Source of the DNA: Bacteroidota bacterium
GTDB taxonomy: Bacteria > Bacteroidota > Ignavibacteria > Kapaibacteriales > Kapaibacteriaceae
Length of the DNA stretch: 64,000 nucleotides
Direction: 5' to 3'
NCBI GenBank assembly: GCA_018266735.1
Contig: JAFDZT010000002.1
Span: 236,439 to 300,438, forward strand
The position numbers and the translations under genes are program-made. Of the stretch, positions 37,801 to 44,209 are shown in pieces. The notes under the pieces were generated by a model. The model did no database searches. It was not told the origin of the DNA and worked only from the letters and a program-made list of their open reading frames with translations. Positions within the stretch are counted from its first letter, which is position 1. Each line of letters opens with the position of its first letter.

Positions 37801-38315
37801 GAGTCGATCACCGTTCCATTTTCACGAAGCAAATGCAAGGCAACGCGCGAGGTCGATGGAGGAAAACCCGATGCTACATAGCGATGCTGTGCGGGCTGGC
37901 CCACAATGAGCGCACGCATGCCTGTTGTGCTGTTGACAGTGGGACCACCTCCACCCATACGGATGGTGGCATTCAGGGCGTACTGCTGTTCAGCGCCACT
38001 ACCGGTAAGGGTCGTCACATTGACAGACAATTTCGAGAAGAACGGCAGGCCGGCCATGTTCGTTGTGAACGTCAGCGACGTGCCCGCTTGATAGGCCACA
38101 CGCGCCTGCGCCGACGCCTGGTTTCCTCCCGTTATCTCAAAAACGGCTGACTGCACCACTTCATCGGAAGGAATGTTGGCAACCGTGAACGTGTTCATTC
38201 GTGTGACGTTCGGTATGAATGGCCCCCATCCTGCACTTGCCTGAAGCGAAAGACCTTGAGCAATGGCCAAGCTCTGCAGCAGCAGAAAGACAAAAAGAAG
38301 TGACAAGACCCTCAT
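31818..38315 (-). CDS. Giant secreted repeat protein with recurring GWGPF motif and T9SS C-terminal domain
   Basis: A 2165-residue exported protein. The signal peptide is RVLSLLFVFLLLQSLAIAQ (2-20). A W/Y/F-G-P-F motif recurs at about residues 29, 232, 442, 561, 665, 1034 and 1162 (ASAGWGPFIP, SLGWGPFQQG, NSWGPFVQ, SQGYGPFTAG, TAGFGPLDF, SLGWGPFRQG, DRGWGPFEQS). Each marks the N-terminal strand of an Ig-like domain of ~100-210 residues. The middle part (~1250-1650) is less regular. A later region (from about 1690) has beta-propeller-like sequence, and the last ~80 residues are a T9SS sorting domain (YPAYPDPASGSAITIPFVLQ ... GLYRVRLV). It is likely a very large cell-surface adhesin or sheath component. 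The start at 38315 has a Shine-Dalgarno AAAGGGG 5 bases upstream. Confidence 0.85.
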   Translation of the reverse strand: MRVLSLLFVFLLLQSLAIAQGLSLQASAGWGPFIPNVTRMNTFTVANIPSDEVVQSAVFEITGGNQASAQARVAYQAGTSLTFTTNMAGLPFFSKLSVNVTTLTGSGAEQQYALNATIRMGGGGPTVNSTTGMRALIVGQPAQHRYVASGFPPSTSRVALHLLRENGTVIDSVVRTGTAIDTASILYSTSAHKKMTTLSITYTTPTTTSAGFRTTMVLADSVPLPVVRASLGWGPFQQGVGAVNEFVVKGLGSSCRSIRWWIDATGRYGMIYGLDSGSAPYSMVVDSVNFTSNMGIALQNAVLHVVAYYGSPTTDSARTDYPIQIVPQNYGPHFFTSFTAPLGLGQAGIDTVSVDSLPVRAAHVRLTLIDQWGGLYNQRNAYPTFDTYVDTARIVFDQSTLPLYTTTVRCEVYRDYEVLPIEYDYYFDVRDTSLPYLFANSWGPFVQTDSAYIVLGAKWMRPIGTATDTIIGQFSIRDSVADTVIARSVFVPLKGVGYDSTVFWLDTNGTRPLIITGGFPLKVEARFTRYAIRGTDTVQLEFTRHPISMLPQPGVLTASQGYGPFTAGRDSMNTFRITNLPPGTREVEFRVTGTHNPAAVDSMLVRPTGTGTLDSAVFTTNMGWLPVNARLHVNVRYDGGPDNGVQLDRFIYTIPDTLAATSTAGFGPLDFSWSYLPRSGSTQSDISGVTPIPTIFTIKRMPAQTLRVAVFTKDDNGALIDSVLVPLTPYQIRFNKDQTLSIPFTFRQFNTSTLTFILYTDGGPGLGITYPLNIEVKNPHLEFDAYKVFTTNASVRDTSALLQGSTNILDLNLNLGTGPNAQPLYSMLAPYHMDSVRYRFRDCNGSVDDSLYGVTAVSGAQTNVINDQHYAITPLPITARTVEVNVYSNSLHFPKSGFTFVDSINVVPNPLVDTLYGRLYPSFRATDTTTGKMMQTFTLTHLHNVDSVTNIRWLNPSGATVGTISTQVPKNDSVRLTYDMNSFGNTPATLRLIGTFVYHRCSDVSKRDILLDTAVITTQFAAPPQKNFIWSSLGWGPFRQGKSASTRFLLTFQPSQFIPSAQHDSTDQIVMVLSLHDSNDVQLDSAPVVFTRNYTAAPLPDTCQFRSGYKQLGGLPLGSFVNVAVSWNKRTQAGTVKRQQWNYKFPVTMLPFPPQPLHSDRGWGPFEQSVAAGGYQGITVMPSIINVQDSVQSTIMKTVAARWIDQSGTQVGSSAYTMNIADRRIVPDPKDPTVTDTIDTWKAAPYDPAQVGWPSIARDARELDMVIDYTFNGLAKPSAHQTQVVSITPRADWINGTQITADSNVNGSIYLTSLIPLPTPGFEKTLPLIGSLPMSTASADGGSGPLELKVNVIYTPSNGQFAFDPNSSYNNAGFTWNSNISTELLTGSRTAYVNQGDTLHGFKAEQDFVSDTAGPNREMAIRQLISANLSGNLLGPYTIIKEALHIIESGLTIVSPAPTLALWVGSEQYYTLNLGTDGTGVLKYAGELPDSKEHAEEFKNKYQTGLANSFSSTLSRGMEVSIAGFFGAGVSIDDQTIIGWGKTYSGGVTSIVERNWPSASAQRTYVTVDLDLMFGLIHIDLYHGLLNASYDPDLMPSFYTFPEIKSSIFISAMERSKQSDQVQAAQMSYRPLPPETPYYYARPDVVATSKRLSMVWLEHARAGQKSSLMIGSLDTLTNSFGATETLLTNRNGMHDAAMTILNDDGDAVITWNQSRFNASNAPASLSVPELLHAEDVHVGIYDAKSGTLTQDMVVTDDMSSAMSGRIDGTTKVVSLANGTSAMIVWPAQTPTSGESDIYGVLLKKTGSVWSMQPVQPIGTTSGYERDLHLVRVADNDVLAVWINERSIDVGQSSLMYARWNGTTWSTPMVILAPGTNRQFNEITMSAYNGGAVLALSTYDRRGQSTPSYKLHELWYSNGQWSSPSVMDEAKEDHVIRRLASAVSENGHVVVLAETESDVAPDGRTSHGLLAFVKNQPGSGGSWKVHKNPAALCDTNDQVWHMDASFGPKGYLYLTTQELDTVQANVQSYANGIQIGAARTNSVLRSAVVNDDLSITPRPLGGQPTDVQEEHLEHMLRYKAEMYPAYPDPASGSAITIPFVLQMPTHVDLTIVDVTGRIVQVISQGEMAEGQYALNVPIGTLQQGLYRVRLVTSTGQTLTMPFTIVR

Positions 38316-38320
38316 GCGGA

Positions 38321-38327
38321 CCCCTTT
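38321..38327 (-). promoter_or_regulatory. Shine-Dalgarno AAAGGGG fixing the giant-protein start
   Basis: On the minus strand AAAGGGG lies 5 bases before the ATG at 38315. This is one of few clear ribosome binding sites in the window. It favours this start over longer in-frame readings that begin at 38405. Confidence 0.6.
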
Positions 38328-38398
38328 GAGAACAAGTGAAACCGTGGTGTGTAGTGAAATATACGTCGGTGTTCGCGACACTCTTTGCGAAAATCCAT

Positions 38399-38429
38399 TT
38401 GGCAAAGACAGCGACTTCCCCTATTTTTG
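38399..38429 (+). promoter_or_regulatory. Full TTG-N20-TAnnTTTG promoter for the tRNA pair
   Basis: A TTG at 38399-38401 and TATTTTTG at 38422-38429 are separated by 20 bases, matching the Bacteroidota -33/-7 promoter layout. The mature tRNA-Ala begins 21 bases downstream. This is the only box in the window where I also find the -33 element at good spacing. Confidence 0.6.
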
Positions 38430-38449
38430 AAATCCGTCTGAAAGCAACC

Positions 38450-38522
38450 GGGCCCATAGCTCAGCTGGGAGAGCGCTTGGATGGCATTCAAGAGGTCAGC
38501 GGTTCGATCCCGCTTGGGTCCA
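38450..38522 (+). tRNA. tRNA-Ala (anticodon GGC)
   Basis: A full cloverleaf of 73 bases: acceptor GGGCCCA pairs with TGGGTCC (one G-T), D arm GCTCAGCTGGGAGAGC, anticodon loop ATGGCAT with anticodon GGC and T33, and T arm GCGGTTCGATCCCGC. The discriminator is A and CCA is not encoded. It reads GCC/GCU alanine codons. It is 18 bases before tRNA-Asp, probably co-transcribed. Confidence 0.96.
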
Positions 38523-38540
38523 CAACATTGACGAAGAGAC

Positions 38541-38614
38541 GGAATCGTAGCTCAGCTGGTTAGAGCGCTGCCCTGTCAAGGCAGAGGTCGCGGGTTCGAG
38601 CCCCGTCGGTTCCG
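38541..38614 (+). tRNA. tRNA-Asp (anticodon GTC)
   Basis: A full cloverleaf of 74 bases: acceptor GGAATCG pairs with CGGTTCC, the anticodon stem CTGCC/GGCAG encloses CTGTCAA with anticodon GTC, and the T arm is GCGGGTTCGAGCCCCGT. The discriminator G73 is an expected aspartate identity base. CCA is not encoded. A strong intrinsic terminator follows 7 bases later. Confidence 0.96.
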
Positions 38615-38621
38615 CATCACG

Positions 38622-38655
38622 AAAAAGCCCGATCATTCGATCGGGCTTTTTTTTT
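38622..38655 (+). terminator. Rho-independent terminator after the tRNA pair
   Basis: A 13-bp perfect stem AAAAAGCCCGATC/GATCGGGCTTTTT with a 4-base ATTC loop, running into nine consecutive T. Its A-tract on the other side means it could also serve the convergent barrel gene ending at 38675. Confidence 0.92.
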
Positions 38656-38674
38656 GAAGCATGTTTGCGAGCGA

Positions 38675-39274
38675 TCAGTACCGTGCGATGTCATAGGCAT
38701 AGACCAGTCCGAATCGGAAAAGCTTGTCGTCGTATCGGTCGATGATCATGTAGTTGATCTCGGCCCCGATGGACGACCGTTCTCCCACAGGGAACATGTA
38801 GTTGATGCCCAGCATGCCCACTGTACTGGTCGAGCCCACGCTCACCGTTGGTGACCCCTCCTGTTCAACGTTCGAACGCATGATCATGACACCGAATCCC
38901 AAGATCAGGTTCAGATTCCGCGCAGGGGTCATGGTCACATTGATCATAAGCGGGAATCCGTTCAGAACGCTGCGAATGTGCACGGGATCTCCGGCCATGT
39001 TCACGTCCGTACGTTCGATGGAATACAGATTCGTAAGTCCTACCTCGCCACCAACGGCCACATAGTGTTCCGGATGCCAGAGCATCCTCGCCACACCAAA
39101 GAAGCCCACCCGATTCAACCCCGTTGGCACGTCATCGAATTGTGACGAGCAATACGTCATCCCACCGGCGAACATTCCGGTAAGGCGATACAGCGTGTCC
39201 TTCACCTCGGCATGAGCCGTGGCATGACCAAGCACCAAGCAAGCAACAACAACAGGGAGTGTACGCATGGTCAT
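38675..39274 (-). CDS. Outer-membrane beta-barrel protein
   Basis: A 199-residue exported protein. The signal peptide is TMRTLPVVVACLVLGHATAHA (2-22), followed by alternating strands with aromatic girdle residues (TGLNRVGFFGVARMLWHP, LNLILGFGVMIM, LGINYMFPVGERSSIGAEIN, YDDKLFRFGLVYAYDIA). No named family is recognised; it looks like an OmpA-barrel-type or porin-family protein of unknown role. The start overlaps the GDPD stop as ATGA (39271-39274), with an alternative ATG two codons in at 39268. It is last gene of the BioY operon. Confidence 0.72.
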   Translation of the reverse strand: MTMRTLPVVVACLVLGHATAHAEVKDTLYRLTGMFAGGMTYCSSQFDDVPTGLNRVGFFGVARMLWHPEHYVAVGGEVGLTNLYSIERTDVNMAGDPVHIRSVLNGFPLMINVTMTPARNLNLILGFGVMIMRSNVEQEGSPTVSVGSTSTVGMLGINYMFPVGERSSIGAEINYMIIDRYDDKLFRFGLVYAYDIARY

Positions 39275-40533
39275 CGCATGTAATGGTAGAAGGAAACAGC
39301 CTGCGGGTAATTCGTAAGGAATCCATCGAACGATCCCTCGCGCAAGAACTGCTGAATGAATTGTTGATCGTCGAGCGTCCAGCAAATGGCGATGCGACCT
39401 TCCGCATGCATTTGGGCGACTTCTGCGTTCTGCGTGCCTTGTGTCCAACGCGGACCCCATGCCTTGCTGTTCGCAGCACGAACCATGTCGGGCGAAAGTT
39501 CACAGAGCGAGAGAATGTTCTCATGACCAGGATAGGCCATGAACTCGTCATACACCGCTTGCGTGGGCATACCGATACCGATGCTCACCACACGACCCAA
39601 TGCCTTCGCCTTCTCGTTGGCCGCATTGATGATCGGTACCATCTTCGCGATGATGCCCATGTTCTCTGACTTCGTGTCGAGCCATACCGCACGAAGATTC
39701 GTGCGCTCAACGATGGTATCCAATGCTTCTTGTAGTGTTGGCATCTTCTCGCCACGGATCAACGTGCATTGCGTTCGGAGCTGATCATAGGTGTACTCTT
39801 CTGTTGCACCGATCAACGTCCCCTTTCGCACGAGGCGCGGGTTGATCCCGGAGTCGTGATACAGGAATGGGATCCCGTCCTTCGACAAGCGCACATCGAT
39901 CTCCACACCATTGGCGCCGTACATCTGTGCAAGACTCAACATCTCAGATGTGTTCTCACTACGCGGGATGCCGTCGGAGGTGCGTCCTCCACCACGGTGC
40001 GCAACGATCAGGAATGGCGCAGCAAGTGTTGCGGGATTGATCGGCCGTGCGTAGCGCAACAGCAATGGTTCCGTAGGAGAATTCTGATCATATCCAAAGC
40101 TCCCACGGAGTTCAAGACGGTTCGATGCCGGCGTGGTCGAATCGGCGATCAACCATCGTCCACCATGATCCTTCGGAATGATGCATCGTACGAGACCCGT
40201 GGAATTGTTCGCCTGCTTCCGCCAAAAACCCTCGAAGAAGCCTACGGAATCAAGGTATCCGCCTTGCAGGATCATGTAGCCGACCTGGACGCCGGTGAAG
40301 ATGGACAACGACTTGCCTGTCCACTTCACTACAACGCTATCACCGAACACACCGGCGCCACTCTCAACCGAATACACGCCTTCGAGTCGCGCAGAGCGTG
40401 CGTCCGTTAACGGATAGGTTTGCCCAATGAAGCCGTTCTCACCGAATCGTGGTATGAGGATGCTCTCGGCATTCTCGCATGACGAGAGAAGAAGAGCAAG
40501 GGCGGCAAGGACAGAAAGGAAACGTGTTTTCAT
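39271..40533 (-). CDS. Lipoprotein glycerophosphodiester phosphodiesterase
   Basis: A 420-residue lipoprotein. The signal and lipobox are LLLSSC (Cys19), and a ~150-residue N-terminal beta domain may bind lipid or wall. The GDPD catalytic barrel follows: AHRGGGRTSDGIPRSENTSE (His-Arg pair and the Glu in SENT), ANGVEIDVRLSKDGIPF (metal Glu/Asp) and LYHDSGINPRLV (His-Asp). It would hydrolyse glycerophosphodiesters to glycerol-3-phosphate and an alcohol at the outer membrane or periplasm. ATGA overlaps link it to both neighbouring genes. Confidence 0.88.
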   Translation of the reverse strand: MKTRFLSVLAALALLLSSCENAESILIPRFGENGFIGQTYPLTDARSARLEGVYSVESGAGVFGDSVVVKWTGKSLSIFTGVQVGYMILQGGYLDSVGFFEGFWRKQANNSTGLVRCIIPKDHGGRWLIADSTTPASNRLELRGSFGYDQNSPTEPLLLRYARPINPATLAAPFLIVAHRGGGRTSDGIPRSENTSEMLSLAQMYGANGVEIDVRLSKDGIPFLYHDSGINPRLVRKGTLIGATEEYTYDQLRTQCTLIRGEKMPTLQEALDTIVERTNLRAVWLDTKSENMGIIAKMVPIINAANEKAKALGRVVSIGIGMPTQAVYDEFMAYPGHENILSLCELSPDMVRAANSKAWGPRWTQGTQNAEVAQMHAEGRIAICWTLDDQQFIQQFLREGSFDGFLTNYPQAVSFYHYMR

Positions 40534-41312
40534 AGTCGGAACCCGATCACAAACTCCGGAACCCAGTAATACCGGTCGAACGTAGGGAATAGTAGCCACG
40601 ACGGATAATAGAACTGAACGAAGTTCTGCTTGAATCCGATCTGCAGGTATTGATCTTTCCAGAGCGGCTGCTCGAGGTAGAGAGCAAGAGAGCCTCCATT
40701 GAACATCGAACCACTGCTTGAGGTAACAACGCTCTCTGCCGTGAGCGTGTACGACATGAGAATGTTGAGCTCGCCCTTTGCAGTGAGTGTGACATCGCCA
40801 AAGCGAAATCCGAGCGATGCATTCGGATACAGGAAGGCTGCCTTGACGGTATTGTCGAACGCACCGGAGTTCATGAATCCGAACATGTACGCACCGTCGA
40901 TCCCTACCATGGCAGAGAAGCGGTTCAATTGAACGCCCAAGGCCGTGGCGGGAGCAGTTGTCGAGTCGCTGGCGTCGCCGTTTCCAAAAGCATCAGACAC
41001 CGTTTGCGCATTGATCACCCACTTCGGACCGATGCGAATGTGATTCGTGATCACTTGCGTGTTCAGGGTGGCCTCGATCATGAAGTTCTTCGGAAGACCG
41101 ATGAACGCATCAAGCTCAAACAGTGGCCACCGGAATGTGTCCATCTCCTCGACGATGTCCTTTGGCACCTTCCCCAGTGCCATACCTGCGTTCAATCGCA
41201 GGGCTCCTGAGGGTAGGGCTCGTGGGAACTGCATCGGCCCTTCGTCTGTGCCCATCGCCCAAGAACGAGAGACGGCCACGACGATCATGAGGACGGCTAT
41301 GAGCCTCTTCAT
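40530..41312 (-). CDS. Exported outer-membrane-like protein of unknown function
   Basis: A 260-residue protein with a signal peptide (KRLIAVLMIVVAVSRSWA). It then has beta-barrel-like strands (LRLNAGMALGKVP, FELDAFIGLPKNFMIEATLN, ASLGFRFGDVTLTAKGELNI, YWVPEFVIGFRL), ending in Arg-Leu after an aromatic-rich strand. It is probably an outer-membrane barrel. No named family is recognised. It sits 3 bases downstream of the 118-residue unknown gene and overlaps GDPD, suggesting an envelope module with it. Confidence 0.65.
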   Translation of the reverse strand: MKRLIAVLMIVVAVSRSWAMGTDEGPMQFPRALPSGALRLNAGMALGKVPKDIVEEMDTFRWPLFELDAFIGLPKNFMIEATLNTQVITNHIRIGPKWVINAQTVSDAFGNGDASDSTTAPATALGVQLNRFSAMVGIDGAYMFGFMNSGAFDNTVKAAFLYPNASLGFRFGDVTLTAKGELNILMSYTLTAESVVTSSSGSMFNGGSLALYLEQPLWKDQYLQIGFKQNFVQFYYPSWLLFPTFDRYYWVPEFVIGFRL

Positions 41313-41315
41313 ATG

Positions 41316-41672
41316 TTACTCCCCTGCGCCTTTGAAGTGGTCTTCGTCGTACGCGAACATGAAATTGAACGACGTCATCGAGCCGTAGATGCGAGTGATA
41401 TACGACTGCAACTTCACCTTCTCACCATCTGTCAGCTTTGAATTCGCATTGATCTGTTGCTCCAACACCCGCAGATTATCTCGCATCATGACCACTTTGT
41501 GCATGAACTTGTCCATCGAGATCTCGTGTTGCTTCATGCCGGGAACATGTGGCACGAACACCACCACCCCGTGTTCCCACTTCGGCGCTAGGTCGGCCGA
41601 ATGTCGTTTCTCCACCTCGTCGGCCACAAGTCGAGCGAGGATCTTCATGTCTGCAAACTCCATACTGCTCAT
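41316..41672 (-). CDS. Small soluble protein of unknown function
   Basis: A 118-residue protein with no signal peptide. Hydrophilic helices are predicted by eye (FADMKILARLVADEVEKRHS; FMHKVVMMRDNLRVLEQQIN), and the C-terminal part is ITRIYGSMTSFNFMFAYDED. It is rich in Met, His and acidic residues. I do not recognise a family. The start at 41672 overlaps the bioY stop (ATGA); an internal ATG at 41663 is an alternative. It is conserved in operon order with bioY only as far as this window shows. Confidence 0.7.
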   Translation of the reverse strand: MSSMEFADMKILARLVADEVEKRHSADLAPKWEHGVVVFVPHVPGMKQHEISMDKFMHKVVMMRDNLRVLEQQINANSKLTDGEKVKLQSYITRIYGSMTSFNFMFAYDEDHFKGAGE

Positions 41673-42235
41673 TTCCTCCGAACACTCATGAGGATCGAAG
41701 TAATGGCAACGGTCTTGACCACATCAACAATGAGGAACGGTGCAACACCCATCGACCACACATTGCCAACACCAACGAACGTTGCGAGAACAGCTGCCCC
41801 GCAGACATGGATGATGACAATGGCAAGACATGTTGTGATCGCGTATTGCGCTGCACGCACGATGGAGGATGACGTTGTCATGTTCTCAACGATCGTACCG
41901 GCAACGAAGGCCGCCGGCAGGAATCCCAAGAGATAGCCGCTCGTTGGACCCCATAGTGCCGTGATCGATGCAAAGCCGGAAAAGACAGGAGCTCCGAGAG
42001 CACCGGCAACGAGATACGTTGCAACAGAAGCGGCGCCGATCGTTCTCCCTGCCACCATGGCCCAAAGGATCACGGCAAACGTCTGTCCCGTGATCGGTAC
42101 CGGCGTGAAGGGAAGCGGAATGCGTACCTGCGTCATGGCCGCGATCAGAACGGCACCAAGTGAGATCAAAGCGACAGTGGTCGACGTGCGACCGACAATG
42201 CGTTGCGGTAAGACCGCAGAGAGAAGTGTGTTCAT
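41669..42235 (-). CDS. bioY: Biotin transporter BioY (ECF-type S component)
   Basis: A 188-residue membrane protein with about six helices. The BioY pattern is clear: an early MTQVRIPLPFTPVPITGQTF, GAPVFSGFASITALWGPTSG and YLLGFLPAAFVAGTIVE. It takes up biotin; no EcfA/EcfT energising genes are nearby, so it relies on a shared module or works alone. It begins a five-gene minus-strand operon of envelope proteins. The ATG is only 4 bases after a TAnnTTTG box, so the mRNA is probably leaderless. Confidence 0.92.
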   Translation of the reverse strand: MNTLLSAVLPQRIVGRTSTTVALISLGAVLIAAMTQVRIPLPFTPVPITGQTFAVILWAMVAGRTIGAASVATYLVAGALGAPVFSGFASITALWGPTSGYLLGFLPAAFVAGTIVENMTTSSSIVRAAQYAITTCLAIVIIHVCGAAVLATFVGVGNVWSMGVAPFLIVDVVKTVAITSILMSVRRK

Positions 42236-42239
42236 GGCG

Positions 42240-42247
42240 CAAATCTA
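42240..42247 (-). promoter_or_regulatory. TAnnTTTG box immediately before bioY
   Basis: Minus-strand TAGATTTG with 4 bases to the bioY ATG (42235). The position would put the transcription start at or near the start codon. Confidence 0.5.
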
Positions 42248-42253
42248 GGAATG

Positions 42254-43063
42254 TTACTCTTTTAGTGCTCCGGCCGTGAGGCCTTCGATGATCCGCTTTT
42301 GAAAGACGACGAACAGAATAAGGATCGGGAGAGCAGAAATGCTCGCTCCTGCCATCAAGTGTCCCCAATCGATGCTTTGCTTTCCGAGATAGAACGCAAG
42401 ACCAACCGGCAGTGTACGGTGTGCCTCGTCATTCGTGAACAAGAACGGGAACAGGAAGGAGTTCCAGTTGCTGAGGAACACATAGATAGCAAGTACGGTT
42501 AGCACGGGTCGCGCAAGCGGCATCACGATCCGCAAGATGATGTACCATTCCCCTGCCCCATCCAACCTTGCCGCATCCTCGATTCCTGTTGGCAGATTCT
42601 CGATGTACTGACGAACGAGAAAAACTCCGAATGGCGTGACGAGCCACGGGATGATAAGAGCCCAGTACGTATTGATCCATCCCAACTCCGCCATCAGACG
42701 GTACAGCGGGATCATGATCACTTGCGGTGGAATGATGAGCACACCAAGGATGGTGGCGAACAGCACGGTCTTACCACGAAAGATCTTTCGTGCAAAGGCA
42801 TAGCCCACGAACAGACAGAACAGCACATTCCCTGCCGTAACGCAGATGGCCACGAAGAATGAGTTCGCGAAGTAGAGCAGAAAGTTGTCGGACCTCCACG
42901 TGTCGATGTAGTTCGACGTGATCGTAGGCGCAGCAAGGATCTCACGGAACGTGGTGTACTGCTCCGGGTACTCTCGTGTCGAAAGCACGAGCATATAGAA
43001 CAATGGGAAGACCATGCCGATGGCAACGACGATCAAAACGATATTGACCACCCATCGCATCAT
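42254..43063 (-). CDS. ABC sugar transporter permease, MalG type (orphan)
   Basis: A 269-residue inner-membrane permease with about six helices and the EAA loop (DAARLDGAGEWYIILRIVMP, L-x3-P-type end). Such permeases pair with a MalF-like partner, a binding protein and an MsmK-type ATPase to import oligosaccharides or polyols. No partner gene is visible next to it in this window, so it may work with components elsewhere or be a remnant; the sequence itself is intact. It starts by overlap with nadD (ATGA, 43060-43063), an odd pairing. Confidence 0.87.
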   Translation of the reverse strand: MMRWVVNIVLIVVAIGMVFPLFYMLVLSTREYPEQYTTFREILAAPTITSNYIDTWRSDNFLLYFANSFFVAICVTAGNVLFCLFVGYAFARKIFRGKTVLFATILGVLIIPPQVIMIPLYRLMAELGWINTYWALIIPWLVTPFGVFLVRQYIENLPTGIEDAARLDGAGEWYIILRIVMPLARPVLTVLAIYVFLSNWNSFLFPFLFTNDEAHRTLPVGLAFYLGKQSIDWGHLMAGASISALPILILFVVFQKRIIEGLTAGALKE

Positions 43064-43683
43064 GCAGATGGTCCTCGATACAGACCGTGTTCCTCGATGT
43101 AATCGCGCACGGCCTTGACCGTGAGATAGTTGATCGTTTGGTGATCGCGCACGCGTTTACGGATCTCTGTGGAGGAGATCTCCAGCAGTGGTGCGTTCAC
43201 CCAAATGGGTATCCGCCCATCCACCGTAAGATTCTCCGTGAGTCTCCATTCCTGCTCTGGGGTAAGGAGGAAGGGGCGGCGTACGATGCAGAGCGTGGAT
43301 GCGCGAAGGATGCTCTGCCAGTCTTTCCATCGTACGAACTCAATGGCCTGATCGCTGCCGATCAAAAGGAAGAGCTGGGCGCCGGGATGGATCGTTTGGA
43401 AATGCTCGATCGTGTCGATGGTATACGACACACCACCTCGAGAGATCTCTGCATCCGACACTCGAAACGAACTGTTTTGGACGGCCGCTGCATGCACCAT
43501 GGCCATGCGTTGTTCGGGAGTGGCGCTGGGTGTTGTGTCGCCGCTCTTGAAGGGCGACTGAAAGGCAGGAACGAAATAGCATACGTCGAGCGATTGCTGC
43601 TCAACGAACCTGTCCGCAATGATCAGGTGCGCGATATGGATCGGATTGAAGCTCCCGCCGATGATACCAATGCGCTGTTCCAC
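43060..43683 (-). CDS. nadD: Nicotinate-nucleotide adenylyltransferase
   Basis: A 207-residue NadD joining nicotinate mononucleotide and ATP to form deamido-NAD in NAD synthesis. The nucleotidyltransferase motif GIIGGSFNPIHIAHL (GxFxPxHxxH) is at the N-terminus, and the ISSTEIRKRV motif near the C-terminus is the ISSTxIR box. The start is GTG at 43683, 1 base after the upstream stop. It fits with NAD-linked nuoF in the same run, but the direct functional tie is inference. Confidence 0.93.
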   Translation of the reverse strand: MEQRIGIIGGSFNPIHIAHLIIADRFVEQQSLDVCYFVPAFQSPFKSGDTTPSATPEQRMAMVHAAAVQNSSFRVSDAEISRGGVSYTIDTIEHFQTIHPGAQLFLLIGSDQAIEFVRWKDWQSILRASTLCIVRRPFLLTPEQEWRLTENLTVDGRIPIWVNAPLLEISSTEIRKRVRDHQTINYLTVKAVRDYIEEHGLYRGPSA

Positions 43684-43684
43684 A

Positions 43685-44206
43685 TCACTCCCAATCCAGG
43701 GTGCATTCGATCACGGTCGTTCCGTCGACGTTGGACAGACGAATGGTCGAGGGGAGCGGACCGGACGACACATAGTCCGACAGTCGAAATGGTCCGATCA
43801 CACCCAAGATGATCGGAGCCACTTTCCGTTGTGCATCTTCAAGGAACAGCTCAAAGATGAGTTGCTTTCCGAGATCGCCGATGGTGAGATCATCGATGCG
43901 AGTCCACTTGCGAGGTACGCTTGCAATATCGTTCGAGGGAGAATAGCCCTGCTCGGGTACAACCGTATAGATGATGCGCGAGTTCGAGTCGACGAGTCTC
44001 CACAGTCCGAACCAACGAACATCTTGCGATGTGATACGCGGATCGTCGAGTTGGGCCGGACGCGCAACCTTCACAAGATTCACGGCCGTGATGTCCACAT
44101 TCGTGGGACCCATGCGGATCGTGTCAAGCACGGTCGTATCGGCGATCATGGCCGACGCTACCATGGGCAGGAATGCGAGGACCATGGTCGCAAGGAACAT
44201 CTTCAT
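43685..44206 (-). CDS. Exported protein of unknown function
   Basis: A 173-residue protein with a signal peptide (KMFLATMVLAFLPMVASA). The mature part is beta-rich (TVLDTIRMGPTNVDITAVNL; WTRIDDLTIGDLGKQLIFEL; TIRLSNVDGTTVIECTLDWE) with no membrane helix. I do not recognise a family. It lies between nuoF and nadD with gaps of 3 and 1 bases, so it is surely co-transcribed. Confidence 0.7.
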   Translation of the reverse strand: MKMFLATMVLAFLPMVASAMIADTTVLDTIRMGPTNVDITAVNLVKVARPAQLDDPRITSQDVRWFGLWRLVDSNSRIIYTVVPEQGYSPSNDIASVPRKWTRIDDLTIGDLGKQLIFELFLEDAQRKVAPIILGVIGPFRLSDYVSSGPLPSTIRLSNVDGTTVIECTLDWE

Positions 44207-44209
44207 GTG

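Noticed and set aside
38356..38363. TATATTTC on the minus strand as promoter of the giant protein
   Set aside because: One mismatch to the consensus; the position 41 bases before the start is plausible, but I do not count it without more support.
38450..38660. tRNA pair as a possible integration site
   Set aside because: No integrase, no flanking direct repeat of the tRNA 3' end and no change of gene content around it.
42254..43063. MalG-type permease as a broken pseudogene
   Set aside because: Its length, six hydrophobic helices and EAA loop are intact; only partners are missing.
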